NCBI RefSeq assembly: GCF_010093595.1
Contig: NW_022985470.1
Location: 258,736-322,735, forward strand
Source of the DNA: Mytilinidion resinicola
Taxonomy: Eukaryota; Ascomycota; Dothideomycetes; Mytilinidiales; Mytilinidiaceae
DNA length: 64,000 bases
Direction: 5' to 3'
Each line of letters opens with the position of its first letter. The first letter of the stretch is position 1. The position numbers and the translations under genes are program-made. Shown one piece after another: positions 43,718 through 54,791 of this stretch. The notes under the pieces are model-generated. The model was not told the origin of the DNA and searched no databases. It was given only the letters and a program-made list of their open reading frames with translations.

Positions 43718-44054
43718 CTAGTTGCTTTTCTCCGTGACGCAGCAAGTATAGCAGGATCCGAACTGTCGCGACTCCTGTTGTTTTTAGTTGCGTTAGAATC
43801 TATGAAGCGAGTAAAGGGATATATCGAAGACTTACCCATCCATCGGGGCAGGGGAGGCTCCGGTCGCCGCATATCCTCCAACAGACATCAGATGGTTTGA
43901 AAGAAAGGTCGTGAGGCTTGGGCGTCTTGGATTGCTCGGCAGGGTCGCGAGAAAGGGTGGTACCCTCGATCATAATGACGACACGCTCGTCAGGAGTCGG
44001 GGCCGCAGCGATGAGAGCGGGCACGAAGAGGAGCGTGGCGAGTGCGAAACGCAT
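43718..44054 (-). CDS. small Cys-rich secreted protein, 91 residues
   Basis: ATG at 44054 starts a signal peptide (MRFALATLLFVPALIAAA). A phase-0 intron at 43775-43835 (61 bp, GTAAGT, CTAAC, ACAG) joins exon 1, ending CPDGW, to exon 2, which reads ESRQFGSCYTCC and ends at TAG 43718. The mature peptide has an acidic pro-like segment, then CWRIC, a single Cys before PDGW, and CYTCC: six cysteines, an even number that could all pair. The W-x-x-C / C-P-x-G-W / C-x-x-C-C spacing recurs in small fungal secreted proteins. Effector-like or antimicrobial roles are possible; nothing in the sequence decides it. Confidence 0.75.
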
Positions 44055-46928
44055 TTTCAAGTGTAGTAAGGCTGAGGAGTCGTTTCGATGGGTTCAAATG
44101 AGTTATGACTGAAGATGTGAAGGACGTATAGGAGACATGCTGCGCTTTATATTGACGAAGGCTTTGCGAATACTAGTGTGTACACTAACAGACTGCTTGC
44201 GACTGAGAAAACTTTAAAGGATACTGATGAAGTCATACATTATATTAAACTTTGCAGTACGACAACGGAGCGAGTGGACGTACTCGGATCTCATGAATAT
44301 TGACTGGGAAAGCGTAAGAGCATTCGGCCGCGTCATGGTGCCACAGGAACATGCCTTGTCTATGCAGCAAGTGTCTAACCAGAAGAAATGCATACTGTCC
44401 TTTGCAGCTTGGTTTCTGCAGGCAGCAGAAGTGGTCTTGTTATAGTTCTAATGTCTCCAATCCCCGCTCGCCCAAGCGCCGAAGCACAGCGAGTGTCCGG
44501 TAAACCTTCACAAGCGACAAAGTATCGCCCATGCTCTCCGTGAACTGCAGAATTCCCTGGCGGAGTCAGTGTCGAAGAGTGATGAGCAGGTGTGTGTAAG
44601 CCCTTTTCGACCGCAAAATAGAGATGCTAATAGCGGTTCAGCACAGTGATAATCGGTAACGTGATGACACGGTGGCCCTCGTTCTCGCTAAGCTGGCAAA
44701 CCCGCTCATGCTACGCACTCAGCTAGATGCTATTATGCACCCGAGCCCCTTCTTCAGACCTACTGGCCTTAAACCCCACGGATACCATGGTGGGGTGCCG
44801 GCAGAGCGGGGCGTAGAGCGATTGGTTGACAGCCATTCCGAAAGAGACTCATTGGAGACGGATTGCAGGGTGAGGTTGACGGCGAAATCGGCGAGTGGGG
44901 ATTCGGGGTACCAGCCGCTAGTGTGGGGTAGACGCTCTTTGGTGGGAGGGTGTGTGATCTGGAGGTCAGCAATTGGAGTCCTGGGTGGGAAGAGTACGTA
45001 CATCTGCTAGGGCTCGATGTGAGACTGGTGACGGAAAGCTAGATGCAAGAGTGGCCACAGTACCGAGCAATACCACTGGGGCTTATGGTTCCCGGTGGTG
45101 GACAGCGAAACAGCCGCAGCTTGCACCCTCTTCACCGCATCAGGTTCGATCATGAGGTCGAGGTGGTAGCAACCAGCAGCGTATCAGACGGGCGGGCTAG
45201 TCGGCGAGCCACTCACGGATGACGGGATGACGGCCGAGTTCAACGTCGGGGGAGGAGCTTTTGAACACCATAGGCTGCTGGTGTCGCAGCCAGACAAGAC
45301 GGTGGGCGTGCGGAGCGAGAATGGAGAGTGGAGGAATGGGTGAGGGCTCGATTGTAGATGCCGACGTACTGCTAAACCCGTTCCGCATATGCACTACCCT
45401 CAATCTGCCGCTATTAGCAAGGGAAACAGATTCTCTGGTGGTTTTACTACTGATATATCGACATCTCGCTCCGTATTCTGTTCAAAACGAGCGATTAGGC
45501 AGGATTGTACGCGACTCCCGCATTCTAGAATCCTCAGGGAGCTGATAGGAACAGGTATTTTGTTTGCAATGTCAGTAACTAGGTGTATGCGGGATACGTT
45601 GTAGACACGTAGATAGTTGTTAGATCGGAACTGAAGGAAGCAATACACTAAAGCAACAAGAGAATTTCGGTTAGCACTTCAAGAAACGCGTAATTAGGCA
45701 GTGGAATATCTTCAATTCATATGTACACAACGGTGCTTCGTGGATTTTGAGCGACTTCCTTTTGATCTTCTTGCGTAGAATACCTACTCGGGTGAAGCCT
45801 TCCCTCACCGCGCTAACCCCATTTTGGGACACCGTTGAGCGGCAGTCAGATGAAAGAAGACAAGTTGTGGAGCCAAAAGCTGTTTTATTGATGATGGTGA
45901 GGAAGCCAGCTATTGAGCGGATGGAGGAAACGTATACACAAGATGCTGAGCAAGCCTACCAGATATGAAGGGGATGACACCGTGTTGTCGATCTTTGGCA
46001 CCTCAACGCAGTTCCCCCATCGTTTTGCAATCATGGTAGCAACATGCTAGCATCATGTTAACATTCTTCTGGCCTTACGACATGACGTCCAGGTGATTAC
46101 GTCGTCAATATCTTGACTATTTGACTTTCGAGCCCTGCCAGGGCGCCAAGGTCCACTCTCCATCCTATCAGCCACAACGTACACTGCCACAGCTGAACTC
46201 CCTTCTCAGGCCAGTCAAACAGCTCAGTATTCTCTTGCCGATACCATCACCTGGGAATTTCTCTATTTCGTTAGTTGTTCATTCTTGCATCGGATGAGAC
46301 TTCTTCCATTCATTTTCTTAGTTGGCATTTCGGCCAATGGCAACACAGCATCATCAAATTTAGCAAGAGCCGACTAGGTGACAGAGGTCCAGTTATACCG
46401 CCTACGTCGTACTCCGCCTCACGATATCAAAATCCCAACTTACATCACGTGATGTCCAACATCCCTCTTGGCCTTTCAACCTTGGAGCTGATGTCCTATC
46501 TTCATGGTTAAAACTAGCAGAGTTTCCCACAAAGAATGGGGTTGAAGATTTAGAGTTGCGATGCACCATGTTCGGCCTCCAAGTATGCCTCGGTGCACTG
46601 CCACCGTCCAATAAGGGAGCATGCTCCCTCAGCCTCCAACCTCTTTTCAGCCTTGTCGCGTATTCCCGTTTTTGCATATTAGCTGCCACGACCCCACCGA
46701 TCACTAGATGTCTTCGACGGCTACAAAACCTCCCAAACTCTCAACTCGCATCTTCGACTTCCCTCGGACCTCAGATCTCCCAATCTAATGACCTTGACCG
46801 CTGCGGGTCATGTCATAGGAGCATTTAGAGTTCTCAGAGAATGCAAAAGAAGCCCATAGTCTCGTAAGGATGAATACTCCGTTTTTCTGTTCTTTAGGTA
46901 AAGAAAGCAAGCAGGAACTCCATTTTTC
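44055..46928. other. long gene-poor stretch
   Basis: About 2.9 kb without a convincing gene. A minus-strand frame at 44719-45003, with open pieces up to 45403 in shifting frames, may be an eroded gene, but no domain is recognisable. Confidence 0.4.
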
Positions 46929-48163
46929 ATGTCGACAGAAATTCGATCTGAAGAAGTCGGGCACTTCTTTAATGCTCCTACCAGAGGCAGCGACGTCTTC
47001 TATGGCCGAGAAGACCTCCTTCTCGAAATAAAGCAGTCGCTGCACCCAAAGCCATCCCAACCGAAACCATCCAACCAGTCTCTTCCGAATACCGTGTGGC
47101 TGTCAGGCCTTGGAGGTGTCGGAAAAACAGAGATCGCTCGTGAATATGCGTTTCGCTGGTCTTCAGATTACAAGGTCGTCCTCTGGATCAACGCAAAAAG
47201 CGAATCTACAATCTTGAGGAGCTTTGCCGTCATCGCCGTTCTGCTAGGCATTCTGCAGCCGAACGTTGAGCTGAATCCACGACATGGTTTGCGTTTGACG
47301 CAGAACTGGCTGGCAGGCTTAGCTGGAAGAAATCCCGATGGTCATGACTCTTGGTTGATGATCTTTGACAATACTGACGATCCAATTTTGCTGGATGATT
47401 TCATTCCTCGACACAGTCCTAACGGTGCAGTACTCATCACAAGCCGGCGACCATCACCAGGTGCCTCCGAGGCCACTGCTCTAGAAGTCCTACCACTGTC
47501 CAACGAAGATGGACTGCAACTCTTACTTGATTTGTCACACCTCCACGATAACGCTGAGGTTGAGGGTGACAACATGGCAGCTGGCGTAGGAAGGGCAAAG
47601 GATCAGTGAGGAAAGCATGAGTTGTATTGAGGTGCTGACGAGTGGCTATATAGTGAATAGAACAGGGGTCGCAGGTGGCACCGGTTGCAACGGCAGCAAC
47701 GGTGGCAACTGTGGCAATAGTGGCAAACAACAGGTGAACCTTGTCCAGCTGAGACGCGTATACAGATGTGCGTAGGAGCATTCTAACTGGCTGCCACAAC
47801 AGGAGGGCCGTAGAGCCGCTCGACGGTCTACCTCTTGCGCTAGTCTTGGCGGCACATTGCATCAAGGCAAAAGATCTTTCGGCTTCAGAATACGTTGAAT
47901 TCCTTTATCAGGCCCTCAAGTCTTTAACTCCGAAACGCTACACCACACAACTCGACGCGCTCGATGCGTCGCTATATCTGTCAATAGATCAACTTGACCC
48001 AGCAACACGAGGCGTTCTTAGGGTATTTTCGGTCTTGAGTCCAGAAGATATCCCAACATACCTATTGCAACCGGTAGCCCTCAGTGGGTCGAAAAGCGCG
48101 CTTGATTCAGCGCTGTCGATGCTTCTTTCATTATCATTAATCAAGCAATCGAAAGGAGGTTGA
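46929..48163 (+). CDS. NB-ARC / STAND NTPase (NLR-like), 3' end unresolved
   Basis: Starts MSTEIRSEEVGHFFNAP. It has VFYGREDLLLEI, the P-loop LSGLGGVGKTEIAREYAF (about residue 60), Walker B WLMIFDNTDDP, a sensor-like GAVLITSRRP and ALEVLPLSNEDG. After a 197-bp phase-2 intron (47606-47802; GTGAGG, TTCTAAC branch, ACAACAG) come DGLPLALVLAAHCI and a winged-helix-like segment (LDASLYLSIDQLDP, LRVFSVLSPEDIP). The frame stops at 48163 right after MLLSLSLIKQS, where family members normally continue into repeats. So the gene is truncated, or spliced into the frames at 48160-48735. STAND proteins act as signal-induced oligomeric switches, often in non-self recognition and cell death. Confidence 0.75.
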
Positions 48164-48735
48164 ATTCTGTGAAAAAGGTGACAAGAGGCCATTCACCTCT
48201 ACATTTTGTGAAGACGACCGAAACTTTGAAGACTGCAGTATTTTTACCGCCATTAACATTGATCTCGAAAGATTTGGAGACTCTAGTTCCTGTACCACCA
48301 CAAACATTGCTCTCGTCAACTTTGGTGAAGGCGATCTCTCGCAGTGGCATCGCCTTAACTCGAAGGCACAGAGGCCCGCCAGCTGCCGCAAATACTAACC
48401 AAACCACCTCGACGACCGACGACCCTGCAACTAATGATACAGCCTCAACAATCTCAAACATTCCGTCAACTATCACCAGTGTTAGAAAACCAGCATGCTT
48501 TGTTCGCCCTTGTATTGGAGTCATCATCACTATTTCCCTCGCTTTATCTCTTAGCCTCGCGGTCTCGCTTTGGTGGTCCTTCTCTCATGGTGATGTTTCA
48601 GGCGCTTTCACTGTGGGCTCATATATCCTTGCTTTCTTCGGGCTTCCCCTTGGGATATATTACTACTTCCATTCTCTCAAATGTAGATGTTGGCCAGCTC
48701 AGGAGAACAATGACGTTTCTCTTCGAACTCTCTAG
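48160..48735 (+). CDS. reading frame with two transmembrane helices, possible last exon of the NB-ARC gene
   Basis: Open without a nearby ATG. A Thr/Asn/Ser-rich linker leads to two hydrophobic helices (CIGVIITISLALSLSLAVSL and FTVGSYILAFFGLPLGIYYY) and a short Cys-containing tail (KCRCW). A competing open frame (48146-48390) on the same strand reads FCEDDRNFEDC and LVNFGEGDLSQWHRLN. I could not join either to the NB-ARC exon with phase-matched consensus sites. It may be a spliced C-terminal exon, a separate gene or chance. Confidence 0.3.
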   Translation: MNSVKKVTRGHSPLHFVKTTETLKTAVFLPPLTLISKDLETLVPVPPQTLLSSTLVKAISRSGIALTRRHRGPPAAANTNQTTSTTDDPATNDTASTISNIPSTITSVRKPACFVRPCIGVIITISLALSLSLAVSLWWSFSHGDVSGAFTVGSYILAFFGLPLGIYYYFHSLKCRCWPAQENNDVSLRTL

Positions 48736-49042
48736 GATGGAGGCAGGAAAGCCCGAAGACAGGATTCTTCGCTCTCCACATGGATGCTTTACAGAGATTA
48801 TAAACTTTGCGAGTAAAGAAATAGCAAAGCAATGAATGATATCCATCTGGAGTATAGCACTGTCTTGGCGAAGTTCGCAGTCGAGTGCTAAGTCCAACAA
48901 CTGTTACCAACCGACCAATGTCCCGAATCCCGAAGACACACTAAAGGTGTCTAGTAGAGAATACGACCTTTGCTTCCACATCATTCTACTACGCTGGTAC
49001 ATCTGCAGCACATACAAGCAGCCATCGAGAAACCCGCCACCA
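48736..49042. other. intergenic
   Basis: About 300 bp tail-to-tail with the MFS gene; nothing recognised. Confidence 0.5.
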
Positions 49043-51035
49043 TCAAATCTCTTCCACAACCGCCGCCTGAAACAGCCTCTCCTTCTTCATCCCCAACGCA
49101 CAAACAACCGACAGCACCCCCGCCGCAACACTCAACCAATAAACCTTCCTCACCGCCTCCGTAATCGCCCTCGTCGCCGCCTCCCTCAGCCCCTCCCCCA
49201 GCCGCCCAAACAACGCACTCTGCGTCCCAGCAACCGCACTCCGAATCTGCGCCTCCGAGAACCCCTGGCCGCCCAACACCGCCCGCAGGTTCTGGTACGC
49301 AAAGCTCTGGAATACCTGCCCGAGCACGAGCAAGCAGAACAGCGTGCCGCCGATCTGCGCGCAGTTCTGCAGCGACACGGCGTCCTGCACGTCCTTGCCC
49401 GACCACTCTTGCTTGGTCGCGGCCTTGATGCCCGCGACCGAGTAGCCGATGTTGAACGTCAGGCCGGTGCCGAGCGCGAGGATCACGCTGTAGCCGTACA
49501 GCGCAGCCGCGGGACTGGAGCTCGTGATGGTCGTCATCAGGGCGCCGCCGGTGGTCATGAGGATGCCGCTGGCGAGGTACATTAACCAGCTGGGGGTAGG
49601 GAGGGAGCGTTAGTGCATATATCGTTGGACAATCTCTTTGGGAAAGGGTAGGGTGGCGTGTAGGGGGCTTACTAGTAGTTTATCCGGAGCAGCAGCGCCC
49701 CAGAGGCTATGTTCGCAGACACGAGGATCATGACAAACGGCAGCAGGCGCACGGCGGCTTTGATGGCGGTGTCGCCGTGGACGAGCTGGAAGTAGAGCGG
49801 GATGTAGTAGAGGGGGACGAAGATGTTCATCGCGGCGGCGAAGGTTTCGAGGCCGGCGAGGGCTAGGGAGCGGTTGCGGAGGAGGTGCGTTGCGGGCGTC
49901 ATGCGCGTTTCGGCGGTGGTGAAGAGGAGGAATGATTGCTGGAGGATGGTTAGGATGAAGAGAAGCCCCGAGACGACGAAGGTTGCTATCGTCCGCGAAT
50001 CGCTCCAGGCCCATGCTGTGCCGGCGAATGTGAGGACGAGGGTGAAGCCGACGATGGTCGCGGTGCTGAGGAGGAACCCGATCCAGTCCATCCGGCGGAG
50101 CTTCCCGAGAGTGCTGGTGTTTGCGTCCTGGGGTAAGGTTGCGGAAGGGAGGTAGAGGAAGAACACAGGTGCGCATATGGCGGCGAGAACCCTTACGAAG
50201 CGTTAGGATCTCATGGACAGTAGACTGGGGAGTGAGGCTAACAGGTTGATATAAAACCCCCACCGCCACGTCGCCGCGCTGGATGAGAAAGCCCCTCCAA
50301 CGACTGGTCCGAGGATGGCTCCAACGCCCCAAACGAGGCCGATGCCGGACATGTAACGGCCGCGTTCCAATGCGGTCGTTAGCAAGGTGATGTAGTTTAG
50401 CAGGCTACCCATTGGAGTCAGTTAGACTGGCTTTTACGAACTGACGGGGCGGCTTACCCGATGTACAGGCCTGCTCCACCAACCCCAGTAAGCACTCTTC
50501 CAACAATGAGGGCGTTCATATTAGGAGACGCGCCGCAGAGCGCAGAGCCAACTTCGAAGAGAACGATGCTGGAGATGAAGAGGGCCTTGATGTCCAAGAC
50601 GGCATAGAACGAAGCGCTGGAAGTTGCTATCAGCTTTCCCGATATGACGATAGGGGATGAAGTGGACTCACAGGGGGAGAATCACACAGACTGAGCCCAA
50701 CGGGAATCCGGTGCCGAGCCAGGTGATCTGCTCGACGTTGCCGAAGGTCTTGATGACGGCGACTTGAACGTCGGCGGCGATGGTGGCGTCGAGGCCGTAG
50801 TTGATGCCTAGCGCGTATAAGGCTGTGCAGACTAGGAACCACTGGTTGGAGCTTGAAGTCAGAATAGAAGGAGCTGCTGAGAATAGGGAGTTGGGGAGAG
50901 GCTGGCGTTTACCTGGAAACCATGGATGGTTCTCCCAGTGTCGTTGAGAGTAGTCTTCGGTTCTTCTGAAAATGATACATCTTCCGAAACGGACGCGTCT
51001 TTTGAAACTTCTATGTCGCTGGTTTCGACGCCCAT
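49043..51035 (-). CDS. MFS transporter, drug/H+ antiporter type (14-TM-like)
   Basis: Six exons (introns 50842-50912, 50617-50671, 50405-50457, 50192-50242, 49590-49672; all GT-AG and phase-matched), 559 residues. A Ser/Glu-rich cytosolic N-terminus precedes WFLVCTALYALGINYGLDATI. Motifs include the GVGGAGLY and GIGLVWGVGAILGPVVGGAF (motif-C-like antiporter) blocks. WRWGFYINL, KLRRMDWIGFLLS and many hydrophobic helices follow. It resembles the DHA2/toxin-efflux branch, exporting small molecules at the plasma membrane by proton exchange. The substrate cannot be inferred, and no biosynthetic cluster is adjacent. The zinc-cluster gene at 52375 is on the same strand 1.3 kb upstream and is a candidate regulator. 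Confidence 0.9.
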
Positions 51036-52374
51036 GATGGCTTGTTTTCGGAGGGCTTAGGGATAATGACGGGAATGGGCCGATTTGACGGGAGCGAGGG
51101 GTGTGAAGCTTGAAGTGTCCTGAAAGCGACTTCATTGCATGTCTCTAAGTACTCTAAAGGCTTCCTTCCGCAAAGTAGAAGGGGGATTGGAAATGCCGGG
51201 CATTTGTAATTAGCTCCGGACAATGATTAGAAGATAACTATGCTGTCATATATGGCCAAATCTTTCTGAGAAGCATATTTTCGCCGGACCCTCTTGTAGC
51301 AGGGGGGTTCGAGACTCCTAGACTCCAAGTGCCTGGACCTGCAGGTGGTGGCTTTAGCGGCTAAATTGGTTGACGGCCAATTTGGCCGGTCGCGTATGGA
51401 GACCAATAACGTCATCGCATATACGTCAGGGTACGGCCAGATTGGCTCTGTGGATAGAGATTGGCTCTGCCAACAAGTGATTTGTAAAGCAGGCTTGGGA
51501 AAGGGTTGGTTGGAGAAAGATCCGCATACTTTACATGCTAGTATTTCTTTTTGCCGTAAAAACGGCGTGCATGCTGCGTTGAGTTGCGGAGGAGTCGTAA
51601 ATGTATGTAAGATGTTTCATAGAAGTAAGTACAACGTGTAGAATTTATGGATGTGCGTAAATAATCAACTAATCAAAGACGATATGGCGTTGTCGTGAGG
51701 GCTTGTCATTAGGCGGACATCGCCTCCAAGCGACATGCCTAAGATCGATTGAAAGGTCCTCGACAGGACGGCATGGAGGAAGGCAGCCATTCCCATGAAT
51801 GGTCTGTAGGCCTTTAGCAATCTCGTCCCTGATATGCTCTCATTGCAACGCGAGGGAAAGTGAGTGTTTCTCGGCATAATCCTCTCAAAAGACGATTCGT
51901 AATGCCGTTATACTTCTCTGCAAATAGGCATCGCATTATTAGCGTTATAGACTGATCGCCCATCTTTCGTCGAACAGGGGCCTTATACTTGATAGGGAAC
52001 TCTTCTATAGGTAACTACTTTGGAATATTCCCTCTTTAGGAAAACGGCCTCTTGGCATTGCCCCTGCATCGATGTCTAAGCAATGCGATAGAATCCTAGA
52101 CTTCACAGGATATCTTAAAAAGCTTCAATAGGAAGGAAATGGTCGTACTCATGGCCCCGATCTGGAAAATCTTCTCTGCTTACTCAGATTGGAGAATGTA
52201 AATTGGCCCGCTATTTTGTTCCAACTCTTCCGCATTGTAATTCAAGCCTTGGTATTCTGTCCATGCGCTCGAAATCTACGATGTTTCTCTTTTCAAAAAT
52301 CAACTCCGAGGCGGACGAATGTCCCGCAGAACCCTGTTTGCTTTGAATTTGATCTGAAGATGAGTCTAGCGCTT
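51036..52374. other. intergenic upstream of the MFS gene
   Basis: No gene recognised. An inverted repeat CGGCCAA-T-TTGGCCG lies at 51374-51388, with a related GGCCAGATTGGC about 50 bp away; CGG-type half-sites are bound by zinc-cluster regulators, so this is a weak operator candidate. Confidence 0.4.
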
Positions 52375-53834
52375 TCAGACCATGACGGTAGCGATTGCGA
52401 GCAGCGTACTCAGCCCATCAACTCTTGAAGTCCATGCATCAAGCTTTCGTACGCTTTCAGCGTGCTGCGTTCTTCTTTGCGCATCAATTAGGTCGCCAAA
52501 AGAGAGAAATCCATTATTCGTCGTCGATTTACCGTGATTCTGCTCCGAACGCCACACTCCTTCGTTTTCCGCCTCCCACAATATCTTAGAAGAGGGCAAG
52601 GGTAGCGCTCGGAAGTCTCCAGTAATCTCGCATAGAGTGCCTGTTCTGATGCAGACGATGCGGTCGAAGAGGAACCAAACCACCGCAACGCGACGAAGGG
52701 ACTCTGCAACCACCCACTCCGCCCAGCTGGAGCTGGGATAATGCAGTTCGTGTCTACATATTGGGCCACCGGAGTTCTCGCAGTAACGCAGACACAAAGC
52801 TTGGAAGGATCGAAGCGTCGCAAAATCTTCTTCGGCGTGCTCGGCTTCCTCGTCCGTGATCCGCATAATCACGTACATCGTGAAGGCTTGGATGGCAGCT
52901 AGCAATTCCAAATTCGTGAACTTATCGATTTGTTTCAATAGCCGATACTGTTCTTCGCGTATGGTTCGCCATATGAAAGGGGTTGTCTCGGAAGTTCTTG
53001 AAACAAACATCTGCGCGATTCCAATGCAGTTGCCGAGGGCCTCCGGTAGAGCGGGCCCATGGGAACTCCAAGATTGATGTACCTTTGTATGAATGAATGG
53101 CGGGAATGTCTCGATTCGTAGCATCATGTGTGGATAGGAACGTAAACCTTGCAATATGAACAATGCACATCTTTGAGAAATGGGATCCGGCATTCCAAGT
53201 CGTGTCAGGGAGGCCACAATAGGGAATACTGCTAGTTCCGTGCATGTGGAGACTGCTGGGATGTGGTCTTCTTGGGTGATAGATCGAGAATGAGAAGTGT
53301 TGAATAATCCATCCACGGGAGAGTCGATGGTTGCTCTATCATCGCGAATAGTATCATTAAAGGCGATGGGATTTAATGGAAACCCATTTGCTGCTCCCTC
53401 CCAGAGAGTATTCTCGTCAAATGAATATGTAGAAGACCAAATTGGCCACGTAGACCTGCCCTCTGCTAGCTCTTCAGAGATTGGTAAGGATGATTCCATG
53501 CTGATTGCCGGAGTAGAAGCCAGAGAAGATGACCTTTGAGGAGTTGAATTCGTATTCTCGTAAACGCATTGCATCCCTTTTTGTGTGCATCGCGAACAGG
53601 GGGCCTCAAAGTTGCACTTGGCTTTGGCACAATTACATGCGCGGCACGATCGCCGCCGGACACGCGCTTGATTCTGAGTTCTCCTACAATACGAAATGTG
53701 ACGTTTGCAGGAAGATGCTGTCTAGGTTTAACAAGGTCTACAGGTTTAGCAATATAAAGGAACATACCCTTCGCAAATGGCTTGCTGCAGGAATCGCAGA
53801 AATATACCGAGTCTGTGGAAGCACCGCTCATCAT
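52375..53834 (-). CDS. transcription factor with N-terminal C2HC finger and Zn2Cys6 cluster
   Basis: ATG at 53834; a 50-bp intron (53718-53767, GTATGT...GACAG) splits the first finger; 469 residues. Finger 1 reads FCDSCSKPFAKASSCKRHIS then YC (C-x2-C-x12-H-x4-C). Next is CRACNCAKAKC then NFEAPCSRC then a final Cys in KGMQC, a standard Zn2Cys6 binuclear cluster (about residues 46-72). A Ser/Pro/Thr linker and a helical middle/regulatory domain follow (FPPFIHTKVHQ, LPEALGNCIGIAQMFVSR, AAIQAFTMYVIMRI), typical of this double-finger class. Nuclear DNA-binding regulator. Neighbouring MFS gene is a plausible target. Confidence 0.88.
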
Positions 53835-54092
53835 GCCTTCACATCTGTAGGAATATGGCTGACCGACAGTCTGGCGCGTCTACGGTTCAATGAGAAAGAA
53901 TGGGGGAGTGGACTTCGTCCCTTGTGATTGATAGGCGTTTGATTACAAATCGCTTATCCCCACGTGACAAATTCGGTCCTCGTTGCGATCACGAACAGAG
54001 CTATAGGTATGCGGTTCTTAAAAAGCCGACTATGCTTGAACTTTGCTTCATGTTGTGGGTTGATCTCCGCATTAAACCATTCCACCTTTCTT

Positions 54093-54791
54093 TCACTTCT
54101 CTTTCTCATCAACACCATCGCCCTCTTCCTGCTCCTCTTTCTCCCACCGATTGGGTTCCTGATACTTCCACTGATCTCTTCCATCAGGTCCCTCTGCCGC
54201 GATAGTCATGTCGTTGTGCATCAGCCCTGCCAGCAGGATCATAGCTGCCGTGCCCGTGATAACCAACTCTGCCATGGCTGCTTCCGGCAGTTCTTCATTG
54301 ATCGCAAGATAGTTATCATTCGCATCCCCGAACACCTCCCCTGTAGCAGGATCCTTCAACTCCATGCAGTTATTACCGAACACCGGAAGATCATACTCCC
54401 AGCAAAGCTCGCGACCGCCGAGCGCCTGGACTTTTACAAGCCACCGGTTGCTGAAGTCTTCTTCTGCTGTATTATCCATACGAATAGGACCTTGAGCTGG
54501 GGTCTCGCTTCCAGGTTTGGTTAGGAATGTGATATCGGCGCTCCAGTCATACTCTTGCGTCTTGATAGTAGCTAGCAGTGGTGACGATGTGTCGGCGCCC
54601 CTGTGGACGTGCGCGAGATGCTTCTCGGGAAAGCGTGTCTGGTACACGATTTCCTCTGAGACCTCCTCGGGTATAAAGCTTAGGGAGGCGTTCCAGTTCC
54701 AGTTGTTCTGCTTGCCGCGGATGTCCCACGTGACAGGCATACGCATTTTGGTTTCTTCATTAGCGCCATTGTTGGTAGCTGTCGTCATCAT
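54093..54791 (-). CDS. unassigned protein, possibly Tubby/LURP-one-like fold
   Basis: Intronless 232-residue frame. The first 170 residues are strand-rich with regularly spaced aromatic residues (MPVTWDIRGKQNNWNWNAS, EEIVYQTRFPEKHLAHV, EYDWSADITFL, ELCWEYDLPVF). A hydrophobic helix (AAMAELVITGTAAMILLAGL) follows, then a highly acidic tail. The strand-then-central-helix order resembles Tubby_C/LURP-one-like barrels, but I see no decisive motif. No signal peptide. Function unknown. Confidence 0.6.
   Translation of the reverse strand: MMTTATNNGANEETKMRMPVTWDIRGKQNNWNWNASLSFIPEEVSEEIVYQTRFPEKHLAHVHRGADTSSPLLATIKTQEYDWSADITFLTKPGSETPAQGPIRMDNTAEEDFSNRWLVKVQALGGRELCWEYDLPVFGNNCMELKDPATGEVFGDANDNYLAINEELPEAAMAELVITGTAAMILLAGLMHNDMTIAAEGPDGRDQWKYQEPNRWEKEEQEEGDGVDEKEK

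Noticed and set aside
44719..45403. Possible gene on the minus strand in the long gene-poor stretch
   Set aside because: Frame shifts repeatedly and no domain emerges; mentioned only as a possible relic.
40833..48735. HET gene and NB-ARC gene as a linked two-gene cell-death system
   Set aside because: They lie about 4 kb apart on the same strand with an unrelated secreted-protein gene and gene-poor DNA between, and no shared domain or regulatory signal ties them together.
48836..50332. Arg/Pro-rich frames on either strand across the MFS gene
   Set aside because: Shadows of the MFS exons, whose phase-matched introns and membrane helices are far better supported.
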